From positions 1 to 8,958 of the forward strand of contig JAJZIF010000119.1 in assembly GCA_021810735.1 (NCBI GenBank): DNA of 8,958 bases, written 5' to 3'. The position numbers and the translations under genes are program-made. Of this stretch, positions 1-6,799 are shown piece after piece; the stretch's first letter is position 1, and every line of letters starts with the position of its first letter. The stretch is from Acidobacteriota bacterium (GTDB lineage: Bacteria; Acidobacteriota; Terriglobia; Terriglobales; Acidobacteriaceae). The notes beneath the pieces were generated by a model. It saw nothing but the letters and a program-made list of their open reading frames with translations. It searched no databases and had not been told where the DNA came from.

Positions 1-1
1 T

Positions 2-1873
2 ATCATTAGCATTCTCGCGTTTCGTATGCCCGGGACGGACAGCCCAGATTATGCCGCAGCCACCATTCTGGCGGACGTGCTGGCCAGCCAGCGCGGCGCG
101 ATTTACGGCCTGGTCGCGGACGGAAAGGCTCTGGGCGCAGGTTTTCAGATGGAGGAGACCTATCGCAAGGCAAGCATGGGGATGGCCTACGTCGTGTTGC
201 CATCGAACGGGAACCCGGCCGCAATGGACGCAACCATTCGCAAATTGCTGGCCGACGATGTCGCGCAGGGGCTCTCTCCAGACCTGGTAGCGGCCGCCAA
301 GCGGAGCGAGATTTCTTCGGCGGAATTCAATCGCAACTCCATTCCCGGACTGGCCAATCTGTGGTCGGAGGCAGTCGCCAGCGAGGGTCGGACATCGCCG
401 GAGCAGGATGTCGACGCGATCAGGAAAGTTACAGTGGAGGATGTGAACCGGGTTGCGAAGCAGTACCTGGTGGAGCAGAACGCGATTGTCGGGACGCTGC
501 AACCGCAGCCATCGGGCGCGCCGGTTGCCGGCAAGGGATTTGGCGGCGGCGAAAAAGTGACCAGCGCGCCGACCAAACCAGTGCCATTGCCGCCCTGGGC
601 AGAAACTGAACTGAGCAAACTGGCGCTGCCGAAATGGAACCTGCATCCCTCCGACACCGTACTGCCGAATGGGATTCGGCTGATTGTCCAGACCGACCGA
701 ACCACTCCAACCGTCACTGTGATGGGACATATCCGCCATCAAGGCAGCCTGGAAACGCCTGCCGGTCAGGACGGCGTTGGCAGTGTACTCGGCGACCTGT
801 TTTCCTACGGCACCACGACGCTTGATCGAATCGCGTTCCAGAAGGCGCTCGATGACATCGGCGCAAATGAGTCCGCAGGTTCGGACTTTTCCCTGCAAGT
901 ATTGAAACAGTATTTTGACCGCGGACTGTTTTTGCTCGCCGACAACGAACTTCATCCGGCGCTGCCCGCGCCCGCATTCAAAATCGTGCAGCAGCAGACG
1001 TCGCAGTCTCTGGCGGACGTGCTCAAGAGTCCCCGCTACCTGGCCGACCGCGCGCAATCGAAAGGATTGTTGCCACCCAAAGACCCGGCGTTGCGTCAGG
1101 CGACCCCGCAAACGGTCGATTCCCTGACTTTGAACGATGTCCAAAACTATTACGCGAAGACCTTTCGTCCCGATTTGACTACCATCGTTGTGATCGGGGA
1201 CATTACACCCGAGGAAGCTCGCGCCGCGATCGAAAAAGACTTCGACAGTTGGAAAGCGACGGGGCCAAAACCTCAGGTGGATCTTGAGCCTGTCCCGCCC
1301 AATCACCCGACGGCGAAAGACGTGCCCGATCCCACGCGTGTTCAAGACAGCGTTTCGCTTTCCGAAGAGCTGCCCATGAATCGCTTCGACCCTGAGTACT
1401 ATGCCTTGGAACTGGGCAATCACGTGTTGGGAGGCGGATTCTACGCCACGCGGTTATATCGCGACTTGCGGGAGAAGACGGGGTACGTATACTTCGTTTC
1501 GAACGCGCTCGCGGCCGAAAAAACACGGACTGTTTTCTCAGTAACGTATGGAGCCAATCCCGGGAATGTCTCGAAGGCGAACGCTCTGATCGCTCGCGAT
1601 TTGCGAGAAATGCAAACGACCGACGCCACCCCAGCGGAATTGCAGCAGGCGAAGGCTTTGTTGCTGCGGCAGATTCCGCTGGCGGAAGCCAGCGAAAGCA
1701 GCGTTGCCGCGGGCCTCCTGCGGCGCGCTGTGATGGGACTTCCTCTGGATGAACCGGAAGTTGCGGCGAAGCTCTATTTTTCAATGACGGCAGATCAAGT
1801 GCGCGCGGCCTTCGCGAAACTCATTCGGCCGGACGATTTCGTTCAGGTGGTGCTGGGTCCGGCGCCGCATTAG
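2..1873 (+). CDS. M16 family (insulinase-like) zinc peptidase, 3' part; second repeat lacks the zinc motif
   Basis: The frame is open from base 2 and runs through the ATG at 26 in mid-domain (ILAFRMPGTDSPDYAAATIL), so the gene starts upstream and that ATG is not its start. The first ~160 codons look like the C-terminal half of one M16 repeat. A proline-rich linker (about 565-600) precedes a second repeat opening with LPNGIRLIVQTD. In active M16 enzymes the next helix carries HxxEH; here the equivalent stretch (about 770-810, GVGSVLGDLFSYGTTT) has no His pair or Glu, so this repeat cannot bind zinc that way. Its C-domain keeps the typical R/Y substrate-binding region (about 1431-1490, TRLYRDLREKTGYVY). 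In this family one active and one inactive repeat form the proteolytic chamber, so the catalytic repeat is presumably upstream. Such proteins are usually exported, but the N-terminus is missing and location cannot be read. The stop TAG is at 1871-1873. No functional link to the sugar genes is evident. Confidence 0.9.
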   Translation: MISILAFRMPGTDSPDYAAATILADVLASQRGAIYGLVADGKALGAGFQMEETYRKASMGMAYVVLPSNGNPAAMDATIRKLLADDVAQGLSPDLVAAAKRSEISSAEFNRNSIPGLANLWSEAVASEGRTSPEQDVDAIRKVTVEDVNRVAKQYLVEQNAIVGTLQPQPSGAPVAGKGFGGGEKVTSAPTKPVPLPPWAETELSKLALPKWNLHPSDTVLPNGIRLIVQTDRTTPTVTVMGHIRHQGSLETPAGQDGVGSVLGDLFSYGTTTLDRIAFQKALDDIGANESAGSDFSLQVLKQYFDRGLFLLADNELHPALPAPAFKIVQQQTSQSLADVLKSPRYLADRAQSKGLLPPKDPALRQATPQTVDSLTLNDVQNYYAKTFRPDLTTIVVIGDITPEEARAAIEKDFDSWKATGPKPQVDLEPVPPNHPTAKDVPDPTRVQDSVSLSEELPMNRFDPEYYALELGNHVLGGGFYATRLYRDLREKTGYVYFVSNALAAEKTRTVFSVTYGANPGNVSKANALIARDLREMQTTDATPAELQQAKALLLRQIPLAEASESSVAAGLLRRAVMGLPLDEPEVAAKLYFSMTADQVRAAFAKLIRPDDFVQVVLGPAPH

Positions 1874-2182
1874 GCCGATTTTCCTGAAGGTGTATAGCGA
1901 AGCAAACGAGCGAATCGCGGCCTTCCCTAAAAGAGAAGTCTGCGCGAACGGTATCTCGGCAACCTATGACATCAGAAGAACCGATCCAGTACTACAGTTG
2001 CGGATAGAAGATTGGCGGAGGCGATCCGCGCTTTCGATCGTGGCAGCACATGGCTCACAATTGATGTCATCTTCGCCACTGGGTCCAATGCAGCAGATGT
2101 TTAAGGTCGTAAGTCTGATACGTTTTCAATTTCCGAGTTGGATAAGTTGATTTCTCCGGAGTACTAACGCAGCCGGAAACAT
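1874..2182. other. 309-base intergenic stretch between converging genes
   Basis: No convincing gene is present. A GTG-initiated 86-codon frame (1890-2150) lacks a ribosome binding site, has a biased, low-complexity start and matches no family I recognise. A second frame (2012-2104) gives a 30-residue peptide with protein-like composition (LAEAIRAFDRGSTWLTIDVI), but it has a stop just upstream and could be a gene relic or chance. The only structure noted is the hairpin at the regulator's 3' end and a perfect 8-base palindrome CTCCGGAG at 2154-2161. Confidence 0.6.
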
Positions 2183-2191
2183 TTATCCGGC
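2172..2191 (-). terminator. Hairpin over the stop codon of the DeoR-family gene
   Basis: A perfect inverted repeat GCCGGA-(8)-TCCGGC has the regulator's TAA stop (minus strand) in its loop. An alternative outer stem CAGCCG/CGGCTG (2170-2175 with 2195-2200) is also possible. There is no T-run after it on either strand, so a classical rho-independent terminator is not supported. It may stabilise or end converging transcripts, but this is weak. Confidence 0.25.
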
Positions 2192-2998
2192 GGTCGGCTG
2201 GGTTCGGCCGGCAGATGTGCGGTTCTCTTGCCGTCCGGCGACGATGACCTGGACTCCAGATTCCCGCAGAGTGGTGATGTATTTCTGGTCGGTGCCGGAA
2301 TCTGTCACCAGCGTATGAATGTCGGTGGATGGCCCGACATAGGCGAACCCTTGATTGCCGAATTTGCTGTGGTCGGCCAATCCGATCCGTTCCTTGGCAA
2401 CTTTCGTGATCTGTTTTTTGATCGAAGCTTCACTCTGACTCGCCGTCGAAATGCCATAGTCCGGATCGATCGCGCTGATGCCCAGAACAGCCTTGTCCAC
2501 TCGAATTTCAGTCAACGACCGCTGCGCCCACAGCCCTGAAAGATAGAAGATATCGCGCTGCAGGTCGCCTCCTGTGCACATGACATTGATGTGTGCAGCC
2601 CGCTGCAGATGGCAGACGATCAGCGGTGAGTTGGTGACTACCGTGAGACGGTTCCGCTGCAGCAGGTGCGCGGCGAGCTCGTACACCGTGGTGCTGCCTT
2701 CCAGAAAAACTGTATCGCCGTCGAGAATCAATTTTGCGGCTGCTTCCGCGATCCACTGCTTCTGTTCCAGATTGATCCTTCCAAGAGCTTCATAGGACGG
2801 CTGGAAGTTGGTGCTGGTCGTCTTGGAAACGGCTCCTCCATGGGAGCGCACCAGCAAGCCTTCTTCTTCCAGTGCCGCCAGATCTCTGCGGATCGTCGCG
2901 GCGGTCACGCCAAGCGTCGTTTTCAGCTCAGTAGCGCTCACAGTGCGCTGCCTGGCGAGCACTTCACAAATTCGGAAACGCCGTTCCTCAGCGAGCAT
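2183..2998 (-). CDS. DeoR-family transcriptional regulator
   Basis: This is a 271-residue protein, close to the family's usual 250-260. The N-terminus is a typical DeoR winged helix-turn-helix: MLAEERRFRICEVL, recognition-helix region VTAATIRRDLAALEEEG (31-47) and wing LLVRSHGGAV (48-57). The sugar-phosphate-sensing DeoRC domain follows, with DGDTVFLEGSTTVYELA (93-109), the CTGGDL loop (141-146), DKAVLGISAID (168-178) and ADHSKFG (208-214). The ATG at 2996-2998 is supported by a GAGGG-type ribosome binding site about 8 bases upstream and by being the expected family start. Family members usually repress a neighbouring sugar operon and are released by a phosphorylated intermediate. This gene is divergent from the four-gene sugar cassette, so it very probably controls that cassette and perhaps itself. 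The C-terminal ~15 residues are polar and beyond the usual domain. The effector cannot be read from the sequence. Confidence 0.93.
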   Translation of the reverse strand: MLAEERRFRICEVLARQRTVSATELKTTLGVTAATIRRDLAALEEEGLLVRSHGGAVSKTTSTNFQPSYEALGRINLEQKQWIAEAAAKLILDGDTVFLEGSTTVYELAAHLLQRNRLTVVTNSPLIVCHLQRAAHINVMCTGGDLQRDIFYLSGLWAQRSLTEIRVDKAVLGISAIDPDYGISTASQSEASIKKQITKVAKERIGLADHSKFGNQGFAYVGPSTDIHTLVTDSGTDQKYITTLRESGVQVIVAGRQENRTSAGRTQPTAG

Positions 2999-3047
2999 GT
3001 TCTAGCCCTCTATATCTCGCACCGCGATGCTTGTCGCCCCGCTGTCG

Positions 3048-3075
3048 ATCATAACGATTCTGAGCATAGCAGCAA
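3048..3075 (-). promoter_or_regulatory. Predicted sigma70-type promoter for the DeoR-family gene
   Basis: Read on the minus strand, TTGCTG (3070-3075), a 16-base spacer and TATGAT (3048-3053, 5 of 6 to consensus) place transcription initiation near 3041, leaving a leader of about 40 bases before the ATG. The -35 matches only 3 of 6. One copy of the TCATAAmG motif overlaps the -10, which would suit autoregulation. Confidence 0.45.
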
Positions 3076-3093
3076 TGCCTCATTTCCGCAGAT

Positions 3094-3111
3094 ATCGCTC
3101 GTCAAAGCGAT
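3094..3111. repeat. Inverted repeat ATCGCT-(6)-AGCGAT in the divergent control region
   Basis: The two 6-base arms are perfect and separated by CGTCAA. The right arm runs directly into the second TCATAAAG copy (3111-3118). It may be part of the regulator's operator or a site for a second factor. Confidence 0.35.
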
Positions 3112-3140
3112 CATAAAGGAATAATAATGAACACAAAGGA

Positions 3141-3168
3141 TTGACATTCGAAGCGTTTTCTCGATACT
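3141..3168 (+). promoter_or_regulatory. Predicted sigma70-type promoter for the sugar cassette
   Basis: TTGACA (3141-3146, perfect -35), a 16-base spacer and GATACT (3163-3168, 4 of 6 to TATAAT) would start transcription near 3175, about 45 bases before the aldolase start. The -10 overlaps the third TCATAAmG copy (inverse, 3167-3174), consistent with repression. It is the only strong -35 in the interval on this strand. Confidence 0.55.
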
Positions 3169-3209
3169 TTATGAAAGGTGTAACCATGTTTGCATAGAAA
3201 CGACAAGCT

Positions 3210-3218
3210 AAGGGGGGG
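3210..3218 (+). promoter_or_regulatory. Ribosome binding site AAGGGGGGG deciding a TTG start
   Basis: A purine run AA followed by seven G lies just 5' of TTG at 3221, with the pairing part roughly 4-6 bases from the codon. No in-frame ATG or GTG occurs before the conserved aldolase core, which supports initiation at TTG. The G7 tract is a homopolymer just outside the coding region. Confidence 0.55.
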
Positions 3219-3220
3219 TC

Positions 3221-4033
3221 TTGGGAGACGTTGGAAAGACAATTCGCCTCAATCGGATTTTGCGGGGGCCAGGACGCGGTTCCCTGGTGGTTGCGTTCGA
3301 CCACGCGCTGGTATTGGGGCCAATACGCGGGACGGAAAATCCAATTCATCAAATTAGGCAGTTTGCCGATGCCGGTGTGGATGGAATTCTGCTCAACCTG
3401 GGCCTGCTACGCCACTGCGCGGAATCTCTAGGCCCAGGCAGGACGCCAGGAATCATTGCGCGGATCGATTGGACGACGGTGTGGAATTCCCTGTCGGAAG
3501 GTGCAGGCGGACTGCTTCGCAGTTGTATGTTGGCAACGCCGGAAGAGGCGCTTCGCCAGGGCGCCGATGCGGTGCTGACGTATATGGTGGTGGGCACAGG
3601 AGATGCCGACTTCGAGGCCAAGGAGGTTGAGCGCAATGCTCGAGTTGCCCGCGAGTGTGAACAGATCGGAATTCCGCTGATTGTGGAGACGCTGGCGCGA
3701 GGTAAAGGGGTGGAAAACCCGGGCGATTCCAAGTGGTTGAAACTCCACACACGGATGGCCGTGGAGTTGGGAGCCGACGTGATCAAGACGGATTATGCCG
3801 GCAGCGTAGCGGCGATGCGGTCCGTGGTTGAGGAGTGCCCGATTCCAATTCTGGTGCTTGGCGGGAGTCGGAATGCTGCCGCATTGGATGTGGTTCGCGG
3901 AGCAGTCAAGGCTGGGGCTGCAGGCGTTTTCTTTGGTCGCAATGTTTTCCAGGCTGATGATATGCTGGCATTTTTGCGGCAGGCGCGTGCAGTATTGGAT
4001 CATGCGGATGCGGGGGTGCTGGCGCAATCATGA
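3221..4033 (+). CDS. Class I (Schiff-base) aldolase, DhnA/LsrF type
   Basis: This 270-residue protein has the TIM-barrel pattern of the DhnA-type aldolase family, which includes archaeal class I fructose-bisphosphate aldolase and LsrF. Visible features are strand 1 with VVAFDHALVLGP (23-34), DGILLNLGLL (54-63), ADAVLTYMVVGTG (115-127), IPLIVETLARG (151-161), ELGADVIKTDYAG (182-194) where Lys189 is the expected Schiff-base lysine, IPILVLGGSRN (208-218) and the phosphate-binding end GAAGVFFGRNVFQ (232-244). The expected reaction is reversible cleavage of a phosphorylated ketose, or a related acyl/aldol transfer as in LsrF, in the cytosol. It is the first gene of the cassette, starts at TTG, and its TGA overlaps the next gene's ATG. 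The context of a kinase and an isomerase argues for cleavage of a ketose 1-phosphate-type intermediate to DHAP plus an aldehyde; the substrate is not identifiable from sequence. Confidence 0.88.
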   Translation: MGDVGKTIRLNRILRGPGRGSLVVAFDHALVLGPIRGTENPIHQIRQFADAGVDGILLNLGLLRHCAESLGPGRTPGIIARIDWTTVWNSLSEGAGGLLRSCMLATPEEALRQGADAVLTYMVVGTGDADFEAKEVERNARVARECEQIGIPLIVETLARGKGVENPGDSKWLKLHTRMAVELGADVIKTDYAGSVAAMRSVVEECPIPILVLGGSRNAAALDVVRGAVKAGAAGVFFGRNVFQADDMLAFLRQARAVLDHADAGVLAQS

Positions 4034-5217
4034 CCACAGTGAAGAGTGAGCGAACCGACAGACTCGAGCGCGTGGGCGACCTGCTGGACGGGCGTCCTGG
4101 ATTTCGTCTTACTGGCGAGTGGGGGCACGTCTCCATGCTGGAAGGTGGCGGCCACATTTGCGAGATGGTTTCGAATCGCCATCCCGGAATCAATCCGCTG
4201 TGGAGGCCAACGTGGAAGACGATGGAACCGTACCGGTACGACGTAACCACGGATGCTGCAACGTATGGTCCGCTGCCGGATGGGAGATTGCTGGCGGGGA
4301 TTGCCGGACACAGTCTTAGCTTCGATTTTTTCGGGCCGCCTTCGGCCGACGAAATTGCAGCCGGACACAGCACGCACGGCGAGGCGCCTGCTATGCAGTG
4401 GAGCGTCTCCGCGGCAAAGGAGACCAGCGCGCCGACTGCCGAATTCAGATTGTCACTGCTGGAAGCAAGAATAGAATTTTCACGCAAACTCTCGATCGAC
4501 CTACATGCTCCCGTGGTGTACATCGAGGAATCCGCTACAAACCTGATGAGCCTGGATCGTCCCATCTCCTGGAATGAGCACGTCACGCTGGGGCCTCCGT
4601 TTCTGGAATGTGGAACGACCATCGTCGACATGCCTGCGACCAAATGCAGAGTTTCTTCCGAGAGTTTCAGTAGCAGTATGTTGGTGCATCCCGATGCCGA
4701 CTTTGAATGGCCGATGGCGCCGGGGATGGATGGAAGTCAACACGATTTGCGAACGATGCCGGACAAAATTTACTCGCAATACACGGCCCAACTGCTCGAT
4801 CCGCAGGTAGAGTTCGGGTATGTCGCTGCCGCGAACCCTAGATTGCAACTGTTGATGATTTATGTATTCCGTCGCGCGGATTTTCCATGGGTGGGGAACT
4901 GGGAAGAGCGCCTGGCGCGATCCCATGCACCATGGAACCAACAAGCCTTCTGCAGGGGCTTGGAATTCAGCACTACGCCATTTGCGATTCCCAGGCGAGA
5001 GACGATATCGCAAGGCCATTTGTTCAATGAACCTACCTATTGCTGGCTGCCGGCAAAGGCGACGGTCAATCTTCGCTATATGGCCCTTCTCGTCGATGTG
5101 CCGGCGGACTTTCGGGGCGTCGATCGTGTGACGGTGGCAGAGAATGAAGTTCGCATAGTCGAGAGAAAAGCAGGACGAACCTTTTCGTCACCGGCGAGTG
5201 CATTTTTACAAAAATAA
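4030..5217 (+). CDS. Galactose-mutarotase-fold protein (DUF4432-like / aldose 1-epimerase superfamily)
   Basis: This 395-residue protein has the beta-sandwich pattern of the aldose-1-epimerase superfamily. HVSMLEGGGHICEM (33-46) resembles the opening strands, STHGEAP (114-120) carries a candidate first catalytic His116, WNEHVTLGPPFLE (181-193) carries His184, and CRGLEFSTTPF (308-318) carries Glu312 where mutarotases have their catalytic glutamate. No signal peptide or membrane segment is seen, so a cytosolic role is likely. Its ATG overlaps the aldolase stop (ATGA), implying translational coupling. The gene order suggests it interconverts anomers of the sugar supplied to the isomerase at the end of the cassette. 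An epimerase or pure binding role is possible. It is longer than simple mutarotases (about 340) and sequence similarity to them is low, so the exact reaction is inferred. Confidence 0.75.
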   Translation: MTTVKSERTDRLERVGDLLDGRPGFRLTGEWGHVSMLEGGGHICEMVSNRHPGINPLWRPTWKTMEPYRYDVTTDAATYGPLPDGRLLAGIAGHSLSFDFFGPPSADEIAAGHSTHGEAPAMQWSVSAAKETSAPTAEFRLSLLEARIEFSRKLSIDLHAPVVYIEESATNLMSLDRPISWNEHVTLGPPFLECGTTIVDMPATKCRVSSESFSSSMLVHPDADFEWPMAPGMDGSQHDLRTMPDKIYSQYTAQLLDPQVEFGYVAAANPRLQLLMIYVFRRADFPWVGNWEERLARSHAPWNQQAFCRGLEFSTTPFAIPRRETISQGHLFNEPTYCWLPAKATVNLRYMALLVDVPADFRGVDRVTVAENEVRIVERKAGRTFSSPASAFLQK

Positions 5218-5265
5218 AAACGTCCACGCGCTTGGCGAGTGATGGATGATCGTTAGGACAGCTGC

Positions 5266-6789
5266 ATGAGCCTGCTCGCGATTGATATAGGATCGAGTCG
5301 TTGCAAAGGAGTGTTGTTCTCTTCCTCAGGCGAGACCTTGGCGCAATGCACGCACTCGTACGCGCCGGAATTCCCCCAGCCATCGTTTGCGGAAATGAAG
5401 CCTGACGCTTTTCTGGATGCCGTAACTGTCGTATCGCGGTCGATCTGCGGCTCACAACGTGAGGGTACGATTGAGGCTGTATGCCTCAGTTCTCACGGGG
5501 AAACTCTCATCCCTGTAGGCTCGGCTGGCGCGCCTCTTCGCTCTGCGATTTTGAATATTGATACACGCGCGTCGGAAGAAGCTGCGTGGTGCGAGCAGCA
5601 GATTGGTCGTAAGCATCTATTCGAACTGACCGGCCATACCTCTCACACCATGTATCCCGTGCCTAAGTTGCTATGGCTGCGCAAACATGAACCGGAATTG
5701 TTTCAGGCTGGTACTCGTTTTCTTGGCGTCATCAGCTATATCCTTTTGCGACTTGGACTTCCTCCGTATATCGATTACTCGCTCGCCTCCAGGTTCATGG
5801 CCTTCGATATCCGCCAAAAATGCTGGTCGGATGAGATCTTGTCCCTTATTGGCATGGAGAAGGATTCCTTTCCAGTCCCAGTCCTCGCCGGAACAATCGC
5901 GGGGAAACTATCCCACGAGGCAGCCCGGCAACTTGGACTAAGTGCGGGCGCGTTGATGATTGTGGGTGGGCACGATCAGGCATGTGGTGCTGTGGGAGTG
6001 GGCGTTATTACTTCTGGAAAAGTCTTCGACTCGATAGGAACGTATGAGAGTATCGCGGCTACTTCCGATGAACCCCAGATTAGTGAGGAAGCACTGGACT
6101 ATAGCCTGAATACGTATTGCCATGTAATTCCGGACAAATACATTACGCTGGCGTATTTTCCGGCAGGCATCATGATCCATTGGTTTTCTGATCTTCTTCG
6201 TCCCCCGAATGCAGACGGGTTATCAAGTGAAGCAGAGGAGGCGTATTTGTCTGCGATCGAGTTACTCGCGCCGGAGCAGCCAAGCGACTTGCAGGTTGTG
6301 CCGCACCTGATTGGAACTTGCAACCCTGATTTCAATCCGAACGCGCGGGGTGCAATCCTGGGACTTACAGCAAGCTCCCATCGCGGTGATATCTACAAGG
6401 GAATCCTCGAAGGGATAGCCTGCGAACTTTCCGTCATGACCGACATTTTCGGGAAAATACTCGGCCAGTTTACGGACATCTATGCTACCGGAGGAGGAAC
6501 ACGGTCCCTGCTTGGCATGTGGCTACGGTCCTCGATCGCCGAGCGCAGGTTCCACTTAATGAGCTGTCCGGAATCTGTGTGCCTTGGTGGCGCGATACTT
6601 GCCAGCGTAGCTGTTGGACAGTATCCAACCATCTGTGAGGCGGTGAAGCAAATGGTTCGAGAGGAGAAGGTATTTGAGCCGGATCGTGACCTTACGCGCG
6701 CTTACCTTCCGATAAAGAAGCAATATGTCGAGTTAAATTCTCTGTTGAGCAGATTTGAAAGTCGTACAGCAACCCCGCAAATAAATTAG
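5266..6789 (+). CDS. FGGY-family carbohydrate kinase
   Basis: The length of 507 residues is normal for the family (about 480-530). The N-terminal domain opens with the phosphate-binding loop LLAIDIGSSRCKGVLF (3-18). SSHGETLIPV (75-84) and LNIDTRASEEAAW (96-108) match the sugar-binding region, and SLASRFMAFDI (172-182) matches another conserved block. GGHDQACGAVGVG (234-246) contains the expected catalytic base Asp237. The C-terminal domain has ATGGGTRSLLGMWLRSS (407-423), the adenosine-binding signature. It should transfer phosphate from ATP to a ketose or polyol hydroxyl in the cytosol. The ATG at 5266 follows AGGA at 5255-5258, spacing 7. It starts 48 bases after the mutarotase-like gene with no terminator between, and its stop overlaps the ribosome binding site of the next gene. 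Xylulokinase-, fuculokinase- and LsrK-like enzymes share this family, and substrate cannot be fixed from motifs. Confidence 0.92.
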   Translation: MSLLAIDIGSSRCKGVLFSSSGETLAQCTHSYAPEFPQPSFAEMKPDAFLDAVTVVSRSICGSQREGTIEAVCLSSHGETLIPVGSAGAPLRSAILNIDTRASEEAAWCEQQIGRKHLFELTGHTSHTMYPVPKLLWLRKHEPELFQAGTRFLGVISYILLRLGLPPYIDYSLASRFMAFDIRQKCWSDEILSLIGMEKDSFPVPVLAGTIAGKLSHEAARQLGLSAGALMIVGGHDQACGAVGVGVITSGKVFDSIGTYESIAATSDEPQISEEALDYSLNTYCHVIPDKYITLAYFPAGIMIHWFSDLLRPPNADGLSSEAEEAYLSAIELLAPEQPSDLQVVPHLIGTCNPDFNPNARGAILGLTASSHRGDIYKGILEGIACELSVMTDIFGKILGQFTDIYATGGGTRSLLGMWLRSSIAERRFHLMSCPESVCLGGAILASVAVGQYPTICEAVKQMVREEKVFEPDRDLTRAYLPIKKQYVELNSLLSRFESRTATPQIN

Positions 6790-6799
6790 GAGTAAATGC

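Larger units (their letters stand above)
3049..3174. promoter_or_regulatory. Candidate operator motif TCATAAmG, three copies in the divergent region
   Basis: TCATAACG lies at 3049-3056, TCATAAAG at 3111-3118 and its inverse CTTTATGA at 3167-3174. The first two sit inside a longer direct repeat CGATCATAA (3046-3054 and 3108-3116), spaced 62 bases, about six helical turns. The first copy overlaps the predicted -10 for the regulator and the third overlaps the predicted -10 for the sugar genes. This arrangement is what repression of both promoters by the adjacent DeoR-type protein, possibly with looping, would need. Short motifs can recur by chance, and the assignment is inference. Confidence 0.4.

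Noticed and set aside
1203..1784. 193-codon minus-strand frame inside the M16 gene
   Set aside because: It is fully antisense to a clearly coding, motif-bearing gene and its product is arginine/serine/proline-rich, typical of a shadow frame.
1890..2150. 86-codon plus-strand frame beginning with GTG
   Set aside because: There is no ribosome binding site, no recognisable family, and the composition does not look like its neighbours' proteins.
2666..3124. 152-codon plus-strand frame over the regulator and promoter region
   Set aside because: It is antisense to the well-supported DeoR-family gene and crosses the control region; no family features.
3186..3197. Tiny ATGTTTGCATAG frame in the cassette leader as a regulatory leader peptide
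   Set aside because: It has three codons, no ribosome binding site and no attenuator-like structure around it.
3906..4643. 245-codon minus-strand frame across the aldolase/mutarotase junction
   Set aside because: It is antisense to two well-supported genes and has no recognisable domain or start signal.
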